54,374 nucleotides of DNA, from assembly GCA_910577325.1 (NCBI GenBank), contig CAJTMR010000024.1, positions 1 to 54,374 on the forward strand, read 5' to 3'. Shown here one piece after another: positions 9,131-18,204 of this stretch. The notes below the pieces were generated by a model. It worked only from the letters and a program-made list of their open reading frames with translations. It was not told the origin of the DNA and did no database searches. The translations under genes were made by a program, and so were the position numbers. This DNA comes from an uncultured Parabacteroides sp. Its GTDB lineage: Bacteria; Bacteroidota; Bacteroidia; Bacteroidales; Tannerellaceae. Numbering within the stretch: position 1 is the first letter of the stretch; each line of letters opens with the position of its first letter.

Positions 9131-12031
9131 TTATTGAATTTTCTTTTCTAAGTCATTTATTTTTTTATTCAATGCGTCACGCTGCTCTTTTAATTGTTTA
9201 AGCAAATCTTTCAATGCACTATAGTCATCTGTTGGATTCTTGATTTCAGTAGAATTTTGTTCCTTATTTTGGGACTGGTCTGTTGGAGCAATGTCATCAT
9301 TGTGTTCTATAGATCCTGTATCCAATATTTGCGTCCATATTGGTTCTTCTGGTATATCACCATTCTTAACCGCAGTGAGAGCTTTATCTATAAGTACCAT
9401 TGGCGGGATAAACTTGTCCAAGTCTTTTCCCGTTTTTTGGATAACAGCAATGCATTGTTTTACATTTATGTCCGGTTTGAGCGTTTTCATTAAAGCGATA
9501 GTTCCACTCATAATTGGGGCGGCCATACTTGTTCCGTCAAACATTTTGAAGGAGTTGGTAGGGTAAGCACTATATATTCCTTCTCCAGGTGCTGACACGT
9601 TTGTACCCAGTGAATAATTTGTAAAAACAGATGACTTATATTCAGGTGTACATGCTGCTACATTTACTGTATTATTTGTTAAACGACATTCTGGTAGAAT
9701 TGCTGTCACAATATTATCATTTCCTGCTGCAAAAACTAAAATAACATTCTTTTCATTTGCAGTATTAATAATGTGCCTATACACTTTTTCTTCATTCTTA
9801 AAATACTGTTGAGCTACTTTAATCTGTTCTTCAATAGGTAATTGACTTAAACCTTGGAAACTAGGTCCGATTGAAATGTTGACAATGTTTGCTCCATTAT
9901 GAATTGCATACATAATACCACTCGCAAGAGAAGAGAATGTGCACATTCCATTGTCAAACACTTGGACTGGCATAATCTTACAATTAGGGGCGACTCCAGC
10001 AGCTCCTTCAGAATAAAACTCAGTAGAACCTACAGCTAAACCGGCAACATGGGTTCCGTGACCTTGTCCAGGACTCAATGCTCTATTTTGAGTAAAAACA
10101 TTGTATGCTTTAAAAAACCTGCCTTTAAACATACTATGATTTACATCAATTCCATCATCGATTATTGCAACAACAAGGTTGGGATCTCCCTTCGTTATAT
10201 CCCAGCCCTCTTTTACACGTGCTACCTTTAAATGCCACCCTTTATTTGCAGTTGATTGACTTTTATTGCCATGTAGCACCATTATAGATTCATCTACAAT
10301 GAAAAATTTTTGATCGGAAATTTTTAAAGGTAATTCCTCACGGATATTATCGCGTTGTCCTTCGGGTATTTGGATTTGAATCATTTTGACATTAGAATCA
10401 TATCCAATAACTTGATAGTTGTCTGACGGATATATCTGTTTGAAATCTTGTACCCATTTGTTTAAGTCTGCATTTTTATCTTCAAAATAGATGTTTAGTC
10501 GATTATCTATTACATCTGGAGTACCAGGATTAGACACAATTGGTGGCATAATATCATCATTGCCAATTATGGGTGAAACTACACCATTTTCAGGTAAACG
10601 TCCATCACTGCCAACAATATTGTTTATACTTCCATTGTTGTCGTGAATTGTTCCGTCAGGTTTAGTTACTTGTTCTATCTTGTCTATCTTATCATTTGGC
10701 AAGACAGCATTTCCATTACGATCTACCAAAACATCGCCATCACAGCCTCGTAATAACCATGATAACAACCAAAGCAAAAGAATAATTAATAACAGCCATA
10801 GCAACCATTTTAGACAACCTTTACCTGAAAAAAATCCAGTAGTCCAAAGCCACCATCTTTTGTACCAAGGTAGTATTTTCTCATATTGTGCAACGCAAAC
10901 CCTATTATTGGTCAGAGATGCAAAAGGATCAACATCCCAACCTGCAAAACGATACCCCTTATTGGGTTTTACTATTGGAATTTCAGATACTAAGGGGGCA
11001 GCTCCCAATGGCTTTTTGATTACCTTATTACCTTGCAATGTTCCATGTTCGCCTGCCGAAAAATTACACTGGGCAAATTCCTGCTTGTATTCAGCTGTGA
11101 ATAGAGTGTCATTATTTATAGGCTCGTTAATACTTGGTGACCATTGAGCAAATTTAAATCCGTTATTTCCAATAATACTGGGAATCTCTTCTATGCTTAA
11201 AATATGTCCTTTGGGGACTTTAATAGATGATTCTCCCTTCAAAATGCCGTTTTTCCCAGCATCAAAGATAATTGTTACCAATTCCTCCTTTTCTTCTTTC
11301 GTTGGAGTTGCTGCTTTTAACTTAGAGTATTGAGCTGTGAATATAATATCATCGAGAACTTCATGCCCAATCGGATTAGGAGTCCAACCAACAAAACAAA
11401 ATCCTTCATCTGTAATAATAGAAGGTATGTCTTTTGTTGTGATAATATGTCCTTTGTCACGATTAATCACTGTAAGATATGGGGTTCCTGCTTTTGACAT
11501 TGAAAGTTTTCCATGACCTGCTAAATCAAAAGATATTTTCTTTTTATCATACCTGACAGCGGTCTTGAACCACTTACCCTCACTTGTATGTTTGCTATCA
11601 TCAAGACGCATACCCCAAGCAATGAGCACAATTTTTCCATCATAACAATATATAAATTCATCATTGATGTATTTTAGAGCCCCATTGAGAATCGAAAATT
11701 CCTCATGATTTAATTTTTTCAATGTTTCCTGATAATGTTTTAGAGTCTCATCCTTGATGGCGGTGTAGCGATCCTTTTCTACACCAGAAAGTTCAGTAAA
11801 CTTTTGTGGTGCATCATTCCATTCATCTACATACCAAAAGATACTGCCATCTTCATAAAAAGGGCAAGAAAGGAAAGACTGGTATTGAGATAATATACGA
11901 CTCTTTACAACACTTTCTACACTTTTATAGCGTTTATAAAGAGGATCAGAACCAATACCTTGATAATCGGTAAAATCTGTATCATCAATATGTCCAAGTA
12001 ATCTTTTGTTATAAAATGTAGCTCTTGCCAT
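9131..12031 (-). CDS. Membrane-anchored S8 subtilisin-like protease with InlB-type repeats and SrfA-like N-terminus
   Basis: In this 966-residue protein the catalytic triad is complete: D625 in AIIDDGID, H661 in GHGTHVAG and S835 in GTSMAAP, with the oxyanion Asn at N771 (AAGND). Residues 1-145 are a helical module ending in YCYDGKIVLIAWGM that resembles, as I remember the family, the N-terminus of SrfA proteins. Three repeats of the Listeria/Bacteroides InlB type follow at about 167-236, 253-316 and 322-384 (landmarks FDAGKNG, GFKFAQWSP, FTAEY). A basic cluster and one TM (about 408-428) come next, then the protease and a short C-terminal coiled coil. There is no signal peptide, so the N-terminus with the repeats is probably cytosolic and the protease periplasmic. 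The substrate is unknown; processing of a partner encoded in the operon is one possibility. Confidence 0.9.
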   Translation of the reverse strand: MARATFYNKRLLGHIDDTDFTDYQGIGSDPLYKRYKSVESVVKSRILSQYQSFLSCPFYEDGSIFWYVDEWNDAPQKFTELSGVEKDRYTAIKDETLKHYQETLKKLNHEEFSILNGALKYINDEFIYCYDGKIVLIAWGMRLDDSKHTSEGKWFKTAVRYDKKKISFDLAGHGKLSMSKAGTPYLTVINRDKGHIITTKDIPSIITDEGFCFVGWTPNPIGHEVLDDIIFTAQYSKLKAATPTKEEKEELVTIIFDAGKNGILKGESSIKVPKGHILSIEEIPSIIGNNGFKFAQWSPSINEPINNDTLFTAEYKQEFAQCNFSAGEHGTLQGNKVIKKPLGAAPLVSEIPIVKPNKGYRFAGWDVDPFASLTNNRVCVAQYEKILPWYKRWWLWTTGFFSGKGCLKWLLWLLLIILLLWLLSWLLRGCDGDVLVDRNGNAVLPNDKIDKIEQVTKPDGTIHDNNGSINNIVGSDGRLPENGVVSPIIGNDDIMPPIVSNPGTPDVIDNRLNIYFEDKNADLNKWVQDFKQIYPSDNYQVIGYDSNVKMIQIQIPEGQRDNIREELPLKISDQKFFIVDESIMVLHGNKSQSTANKGWHLKVARVKEGWDITKGDPNLVVAIIDDGIDVNHSMFKGRFFKAYNVFTQNRALSPGQGHGTHVAGLAVGSTEFYSEGAAGVAPNCKIMPVQVFDNGMCTFSSLASGIMYAIHNGANIVNISIGPSFQGLSQLPIEEQIKVAQQYFKNEEKVYRHIINTANEKNVILVFAAGNDNIVTAILPECRLTNNTVNVAACTPEYKSSVFTNYSLGTNVSAPGEGIYSAYPTNSFKMFDGTSMAAPIMSGTIALMKTLKPDINVKQCIAVIQKTGKDLDKFIPPMVLIDKALTAVKNGDIPEEPIWTQILDTGSIEHNDDIAPTDQSQNKEQNSTEIKNPTDDYSALKDLLKQLKEQRDALNKKINDLEKKIQ

Positions 12032-12036
12032 AATTT

Positions 12037-14850
12037 TTATATGTTAGTATATAGCGTTTTACATTTATCTATAATGTCTTTTATATCAGCATTTGCAATT
12101 GGATCACTATGTGAAATATCCGCAGAATACAAAAGTCCAATAATTAAAAGATTCTTCCATCTTTGAAAATTATCCCAAAAAGGTAACTTCATCAATGTTC
12201 GGATTGAGACAGAAGTTGGGTCGGATGCATCATCAAATGCTTGTAATGCATCATACACGCTAATTTGTGTGTGTTTGATATCACTAGCCTCAGGCGATAA
12301 ATCAATAGATAGATTGCATAACTGTGCCTTAGAGCGTATATTTTCAATATCTTCATTAGTCATATATGCTCGGCCTACAGAACTAACAAAATTATTCAAT
12401 GTTAGTGATGCAAAATCAGCTATTGCATTTGGCAAATCCTTGTCAGGAAATACTCTTGAATACTGGTCTATCTTGGTAGATATTGTTTTCTGAACACCTA
12501 ATTTTTTACACAGGCTTTGAAGCATAAAAGCAACTTCGTCAGAATGAGGAAGATATTTTTCAAGTCCTTTAACCTGTTTATTGATAAATACTGCCCAATA
12601 GTCTAAAATATTATTAGATACCACATCCGCAACTGTTGCAGCAATATTGCATTCATTTGAAATCACATCATCAACAGTGAATCCATTTTCAGCAAACTCT
12701 TTTTCTAAAGTTTCTATATCGCAAGCATAATAGTCGCATAATTTTTGAATATTAAGTTGTTTATCTTCATTTGGATTGACACCTGCTTGTGTCCTAATCA
12801 AAATAACTTCATTAAAGTCTTTAGGCGTTTCTGTCTTTAGGATAACGATGTCGTATGCAATTTGACGTAAATCTCCAACAGGTGCCATCAGTTGGTCAAT
12901 AATATAGCCAAAGATTTCAGGTTTTTTGCCTATTTGAGAGTCCAGACGTCTGCGAATTTCTCCAACTATAGTCCGTGTCCTTGCATTATTCTCTTCTTTG
13001 TTTTCGGGTTCATAATATGTGTTTAGTTTGGCCAGCATTTCGTCTCTCATTGCCTTTAATTCGTTTAAATATTTTTCTCTTCTAGCTGCTTCTAATACGC
13101 TGGAGATAGCATCTAAATCACGAATAATTGCTTTTGAACCATCACAATTTAAAGAAGAGACCTCGTCCCAAGATTCCTTTGGATTGGCAAAATGTTTCTT
13201 AACAAATTCATTGTTAAGAAAACTCCGTTCTAGATTATCAAAATACTCGGGATAATCATTGTATATATGCCGTGCTACTTCTGGTGATTTTGTTTTGTCA
13301 TTATAGCCATCGAATATTTGATTCTTCATTGACCAATAATAGTCACGAAGTAAATAAATACTTTGAAAAACCTCAGACCGGAACAGGCCACCACAAGTTA
13401 CCCAATTATCAAACCAAGTAGCGGGCTTGATAATTTCAGATAAAACGGTTTTGAAACGCTTCCAGTGCTCAGATAGTAATTCTACATTAGAAGATGAATC
13501 GTTTTTTGTCCTTTCTAATTCAATATTGAATTTAGTTGCAATCAAAAATAACGGAGAAATTCCATTTGTTCGTGTTAAATCCTCAGTGCGTTCTTCTGGA
13601 GTCTTGCCTATATTGGTTTCTATCCAATCATTAATAGTCTCACCTAATGTCGGCTCATTTTTTTGGTCATTGTGATGGCAGAATAAAACTGAACTTATTC
13701 TTAATGATCGAGAATATTTATTAAAAAGATAAGCTACTTTACCACGACGTAGTATAGTCGGTAAGACTGTTCCGATTTCCTGTTCTTTGAATTTTTCACG
13801 AGAACGTGCCCCTGGAAAATCCAACAAATCAATTTTATTTAAAAAATGTCTATTCTCTGCAATCTGTTTAGGTAAAACAAATGTTAACTCTGCAATGAGT
13901 GCTGACAGGGTTGATTTGTTAAAATTGCTGCTCAATAGTTGCCCTTTCGCATTATATACGTCTGTAACCAATACATCGGTTTCTGTTTCGTGTTTTAATC
14001 TACAAACGGAATCCAACCATTCTATTTTTAGTAATGTACCTTTATCTCTGAGTACCGCATTGAATGGAACATAAATTTCAGTCTCAAACTGTATTTTCTT
14101 ATATTCATTTACTAATAAGTTGAAAAGGTGGCTTAATTCGTCATTCTTATTCCATAAAATACTAAATATCTTAACCCAATGTTCGCTTGATACATACTGA
14201 ATTTTGGGAGCGACTATCTTACGGAAGTTTGAATGGGTAATGTTTACCGCATTAGCACCCAAAACTTCTGCAATGTAGTCGCAAATATCTTTCACATCAT
14301 CTTCTGTAAGAACAGTTTGAATAGGCGTTGTTTTATTTGCCCATAGATATTGAACATTTAATAACTCAGTATTGATAGAATCATGCAAAAGAATTTTATT
14401 GTTATCTATTTTAAGGTCGTTATAGTATGAGTCAATTAAAAGCATTAACAAATCTGCGATGGAAAGATTTTTAATTTTTATAAAATCTTTCATCGTTTCG
14501 TTGTTGTTATTGATAGTAAATCTTGTTATTACACCTGTAGACTCGGTTTTAGAAGTATTGCCTCCACTAGGGTTTAGATCATCAATAAAACTATATTCTT
14601 TGCCATTATTGACAATGACAAAAGGAGACTCTGCTGTCGACAACAGGCTACTCATTAGATAAGATTTTCCGACCTGACTTTCACCGTATGCCGCAGCGGA
14701 ACAATTTTCAGCTAATGCGTTAGCTATTTTTTTTAGTCGTCTACGATATTCTTTTAGTTCTTCAACAGGAAAAGTGCTTTTATCAAATTTTTTAGCCCAT
14801 GCAATTGAACGCTCAATTTCTGCTATTTGTGAATTTATATTCTGTATCAT
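12037..14850 (-). CDS. SrfC-like large P-loop GTPase
   Basis: This 937-residue soluble protein has Walker A GESQVGKS at 56-63, followed at about 80-112 by a block (NNGKEYSFIDDLNPSGG, then STGVITRFT) that matches my memory of the switch region of SrfC/virul_fac proteins. A G3-like DFPG lies at 344-347 in LNKIDLLDFPGARS. The C-terminal 500 residues are predominantly helical, as in dynamin-like proteins. SrfC is a putative virulence factor encoded next to SrfB in enterobacteria, and here the SrfB-like gene lies immediately upstream (12 nt gap). Biochemical activity in this family is poorly known; GTP hydrolysis coupled to the Hsp70-like partner is inferred. A second, unrelated GTPase is encoded further down the same operon. 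Confidence 0.8.
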   Translation of the reverse strand: MIQNINSQIAEIERSIAWAKKFDKSTFPVEELKEYRRRLKKIANALAENCSAAAYGESQVGKSYLMSSLLSTAESPFVIVNNGKEYSFIDDLNPSGGNTSKTESTGVITRFTINNNNETMKDFIKIKNLSIADLLMLLIDSYYNDLKIDNNKILLHDSINTELLNVQYLWANKTTPIQTVLTEDDVKDICDYIAEVLGANAVNITHSNFRKIVAPKIQYVSSEHWVKIFSILWNKNDELSHLFNLLVNEYKKIQFETEIYVPFNAVLRDKGTLLKIEWLDSVCRLKHETETDVLVTDVYNAKGQLLSSNFNKSTLSALIAELTFVLPKQIAENRHFLNKIDLLDFPGARSREKFKEQEIGTVLPTILRRGKVAYLFNKYSRSLRISSVLFCHHNDQKNEPTLGETINDWIETNIGKTPEERTEDLTRTNGISPLFLIATKFNIELERTKNDSSSNVELLSEHWKRFKTVLSEIIKPATWFDNWVTCGGLFRSEVFQSIYLLRDYYWSMKNQIFDGYNDKTKSPEVARHIYNDYPEYFDNLERSFLNNEFVKKHFANPKESWDEVSSLNCDGSKAIIRDLDAISSVLEAARREKYLNELKAMRDEMLAKLNTYYEPENKEENNARTRTIVGEIRRRLDSQIGKKPEIFGYIIDQLMAPVGDLRQIAYDIVILKTETPKDFNEVILIRTQAGVNPNEDKQLNIQKLCDYYACDIETLEKEFAENGFTVDDVISNECNIAATVADVVSNNILDYWAVFINKQVKGLEKYLPHSDEVAFMLQSLCKKLGVQKTISTKIDQYSRVFPDKDLPNAIADFASLTLNNFVSSVGRAYMTNEDIENIRSKAQLCNLSIDLSPEASDIKHTQISVYDALQAFDDASDPTSVSIRTLMKLPFWDNFQRWKNLLIIGLLYSADISHSDPIANADIKDIIDKCKTLYTNI

Positions 14851-14862
14851 AATATATTTGCA

Positions 14863-17800
14863 TTATTGAATATCAAAGACTCCGGTATCAAGCCAATAAC
14901 GCTCGTCCGCTCCTAAACTTTGAATATTTATTTCAATGTTACTATCAGCTAATTCGTTACCTTTTTTGTCAACAATAGCTGTGATTATTAACTTTTCTTT
15001 ATCATCTTCATCTCTTTCAATAGATAGTTGAAAGGGCATTCGTAAACGCAAGTCATCAATTATTTCTTTAACTTTAGCAAGAGCTTGTGTCTCATTTATA
15101 GAAGTACCTTCTTGAATGGCCTTACTCCTTATGCGTTCAAGCATCTTATGTTGATTAAAATCAATGACATATAATTTTCTTGACGGATAGGTATCTAATC
15201 CAATTTGCCTAACATTTAATGTCGTTGGTAAAGAACTAACCATCAATTCTCCCATATTTTTATCAGGAGTGATAAAGTATTCTATTGGCTGTCCTTCTCG
15301 TGAAGATTCTATGTAATTTATTACAGATTTTAGTTTCTTATCTAACCGGGATTTGTCAATTAAGAATTTGTCAAGATTGCCAAGAGATGTTGCATAATAA
15401 CCGACTAGTGCTCCCATTGCAACAATGGTTTTTGCAGTCGCTTTTCCTGTATTATTCTTATTCGGATACCAATGTCCTACAAAATAATCGTTCAATAATA
15501 TTAAACGATTTGGAGATACAGAATAGTATTTCAGGAAAATATTGCGAATTGGAGACAATGAAGATGGTCGTCCAGACAACAATACAATGTCGCAATTATA
15601 AGCGTACATTATAGTCGCTATTTTTTTCAATAAAGGTTCGAAAGCTCTTGATATAACATCAGAAACTACAAATTTGTTAAACTCCCATTCAAGGTCTTCT
15701 AAGTCAAAAGAGAAGTATTTCTTAAATCCTGTTTTTATTCGTTCATTGGGTGGGCAATCTTCGAATACATCTGAATAACGTATGGTACAATCCTTGATGT
15801 CATTGGCTAACATATCAAGGAAATAATGCATAAGGGGGATAGAATATTGTATATTAAAATCTCTACGCAATTTTCTATCTGCAATAGTCTGCCCTGTATA
15901 ATCTGGTCCGAAAAAATTACGCATACGCTGACGATAATCCATTTCAGACAGACCTTTCATTTTCTTTCTAAAAGCACTATTTGATGAGAAGAACATTATT
16001 TTTCTTATAAGTTCATTGAGCATTTCGTCACCAGCATAATAAAAGCTATCGTAAAAAAGAGGTTCAGGAGTAATGGTTGTTACGTCTCCTTTTGTATAGG
16101 AGTAACGGCTAATCATTAGATCCGAAGTCCCAGCCCCAATATCCAGAGAACCAATTGTTAGTTCTGGTTGAATACTGTTTGGAGTTTTTTTTCCGTATAA
16201 ATTAAAGAACTCTTGGCAAGACCCTTTATATTTCCAACCAATTTCACCGTATATATATACTAGTTGCGAGCAAGTTGCCTCATCGTAATACCATTTGCTT
16301 TCTGTGTCCTTAAATGTCGTAATAGCTGGTGCAATATCAACTCGATAATTTTCATTCTTAAAAAGGTTAAGTAACTTTACTGCATCACTAGCACACTTCA
16401 CGAGGGCTTCTCTTTCAATCTTTGACATAGCAGTAGGGCAGGTAACAACCATACGTCGTATGCGACGTGGTAATGTCATATCACCACGATCTATTCGATA
16501 TTGGTTGTTATTGATTTGCACTTGTGCTTGAACAAGCATTTCAAGAAAAGCAAAGGTCATAAGAGACCGTCTTGAGTAGTGATAAGACTGTCCCCCTGTT
16601 CCATTGATTGCTAACTGTCCATTACTTTGTAAGTGTTCTGATATACCAGGAATGTTTAATATGTGATTATCTTTTTCTCCATCAAGCACCATAAAGTTCC
16701 ATTCATCTTTACTTTTATGTCCATCCCACAAGTATCTTTTTGGGCTTGACATAGTAGAAAGACTTTCTTTGTTTGAAACAGATTCTGTTGCACGGTGGAT
16801 CAAATAATTCGCCTCCTTTCCGAGCCTTACAAAACTAGAATATACAAATTGCTTGCTACCTTGTACTCCAAAGTCTCCAAAATCCACTTTTCTAAATGCT
16901 AATCGCATATCAAAAGGTTCTTTATATGAATTTATGCTGATGCCGTTGGAATCGGATTTTACAAGATTTGTATAGTCTATTAACTCCAGCAGATTAACTT
17001 GATTGAAATTTGAATTATCTTCAACAAGCAGTGCTGTTGTTCGTGAGTTGCCTATATCAATAACCATATCGACATCTTTCACTAACGTATCTTTATCTTT
17101 AAACAAAGACACTTTGGGGAATAACTCATTTTGAGCGATATAATCAATTAGTAAATAATAAGATGCGATATAACTGAGTCTTTTGCCAGTTTTTATCTTA
17201 CCGACACTGCTTATATTAGGATGAACCAAAGAAAATAAGTAGTCATTTATATATTCCCACTCTTGCTTGGGTGAACAAAAATCCATGAGATAAAACTCTT
17301 GTTTGCACACCTCAAATTTCATTTCAGTCATAAACTGATCTGGGAAAATAGGACATTCTTCATACTTACTACTCTGTTCTACAGTACGTGTGTCAAATGC
17401 TAAAACTACATTATAACGTCTATATTGTTCTGTAGAATCAATAGGTATAAGCATAAATCGACTCCAATTTAATGGACCAAATTTGAATTTGGTTTCACTA
17501 CGTTTGAAGAAGTATGGTAGTGGCAGCCACTTGTTTTCAAAAAAAGTTAAAGTATTACCTTTATCAGAAAAGCTCATTTTGTAAATTTCGCCTGCACATT
17601 GCATGTCTTCATCAATCATCAAAGATGTTATTCCCTCGTCTGCTAATGAGCTAACATCAATATCTCCACTACCAGTAGCCTCTGATAAGAAACCGTATTC
17701 AGAAAGTTTTTTTTTCCTAAAAAAGTACCTATTGGTATCTGTTGTAACTTCATGGGCTAAATCAAGAATCCATTCACCATTTGTAGTGTCATACCACTCA

Positions 17801-17892
17801 TGAAACCATAAACTGAACTTTTCCTTTGTTTTAATTTCCAAAGGAAAAGTTGTAATATGAATACCCGAATTTGCGATTAAAGAATATGCCAT
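14863..17892 (-). CDS. SrfB-like Hsp70/actin-fold ATPase, first gene of the operon
   Basis: In this 1009-residue protein, SrfB-like features as I remember the family are the opening SLIANSGI, the KWLPLPYFF block followed by GPLNWSRF (about 121-146), and the conserved middle. Actin/Hsp70 ATPase motifs are clear: phosphate-1 DIGNSRT at 279-285, phosphate-2 DIGAGTSD at 584-591 and an adenosine-type motif LLSGRPSSL at about 771-779. The family is a divergent chaperone-like ATPase found with SrfA and SrfC. The ATG at 17892 is the natural start because the SLIANSG block follows at once. It heads the operon. About 310 nt of non-coding DNA with inverted and direct repeats separate it from the integrase gene, so the promoter should lie there. 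Confidence 0.85.
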   Translation of the reverse strand: MAYSLIANSGIHITTFPLEIKTKEKFSLWFHEWYDTTNGEWILDLAHEVTTDTNRYFFRKKKLSEYGFLSEATGSGDIDVSSLADEGITSLMIDEDMQCAGEIYKMSFSDKGNTLTFFENKWLPLPYFFKRSETKFKFGPLNWSRFMLIPIDSTEQYRRYNVVLAFDTRTVEQSSKYEECPIFPDQFMTEMKFEVCKQEFYLMDFCSPKQEWEYINDYLFSLVHPNISSVGKIKTGKRLSYIASYYLLIDYIAQNELFPKVSLFKDKDTLVKDVDMVIDIGNSRTTALLVEDNSNFNQVNLLELIDYTNLVKSDSNGISINSYKEPFDMRLAFRKVDFGDFGVQGSKQFVYSSFVRLGKEANYLIHRATESVSNKESLSTMSSPKRYLWDGHKSKDEWNFMVLDGEKDNHILNIPGISEHLQSNGQLAINGTGGQSYHYSRRSLMTFAFLEMLVQAQVQINNNQYRIDRGDMTLPRRIRRMVVTCPTAMSKIEREALVKCASDAVKLLNLFKNENYRVDIAPAITTFKDTESKWYYDEATCSQLVYIYGEIGWKYKGSCQEFFNLYGKKTPNSIQPELTIGSLDIGAGTSDLMISRYSYTKGDVTTITPEPLFYDSFYYAGDEMLNELIRKIMFFSSNSAFRKKMKGLSEMDYRQRMRNFFGPDYTGQTIADRKLRRDFNIQYSIPLMHYFLDMLANDIKDCTIRYSDVFEDCPPNERIKTGFKKYFSFDLEDLEWEFNKFVVSDVISRAFEPLLKKIATIMYAYNCDIVLLSGRPSSLSPIRNIFLKYYSVSPNRLILLNDYFVGHWYPNKNNTGKATAKTIVAMGALVGYYATSLGNLDKFLIDKSRLDKKLKSVINYIESSREGQPIEYFITPDKNMGELMVSSLPTTLNVRQIGLDTYPSRKLYVIDFNQHKMLERIRSKAIQEGTSINETQALAKVKEIIDDLRLRMPFQLSIERDEDDKEKLIITAIVDKKGNELADSNIEINIQSLGADERYWLDTGVFDIQ

Positions 17893-18204
17893 ATTGTCAA
17901 TCTTATATTAACTCTTACATAGAGTTAGTACAACTTGCCAAATCACTGAATTTACCACATTTAAGTAATAAGTTTGAGTAATTTCGTCAAACAATTCACC
18001 TGTGCTATAAAACTTCTGCAAATAAAAGCATACTGTCTGCAAATAAATTTGTAACTTTGCAGTATGTTAACTGCACTCTATGTAAGAGTGAGAACTTTTA
18101 TCAAACAACCACATTTTACCACGAGATATTGCGACACAAGTAGTTAGCATTCAATGTTTTCCATATTGGATGCAGTTGAAATCTACTATAACTAAATTGT
18201 TATG
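17893..18204. promoter_or_regulatory. Leader region of the Srf-like operon, with repeats and an att-like core
   Basis: No gene is visible in these 312 nt. Three structures stand out. ACTCTTACATAGAGT at 17911-17925 has its exact reverse complement at 18075-18089, and each copy is itself a small dyad (ACTCT/AGAGT). A 12-bp direct repeat TCTGCAAATAAA occurs at 18015-18026 and 18036-18047, spaced 21 bp. GTAACTTTGC at 18051-18060 fits the CTnDOT-type core GTANNTTTGC and also contains a plus-strand TAnnTTTG -7 box that has no plus-strand gene downstream. I found no convincing TAnnTTTG box on the minus strand for the operon itself. Confidence 0.5.
17911..18089. repeat. Pair of 15-bp inverted repeats, each a small dyad
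   Basis: The copies are 17911-17925 (ACTCTTACATAGAGT) and 18075-18089 (its exact reverse complement). The inner copy lies in the 5' leader about 18 nt before the ATG of the SrfB-like gene, so it could act as an operator or attenuating hairpin. The outer copy is next to the integrase stop. Paired in RNA they would close a loop of about 150 nt. Confidence 0.7.

Noticed and set aside
18051..18060. GTAACTTTGC read as a plus-strand promoter.
   Set aside because: It matches the -7 box, but no plus-strand gene follows before the integrase gene, which is on the other strand; an integrase core site or chance match is more likely.
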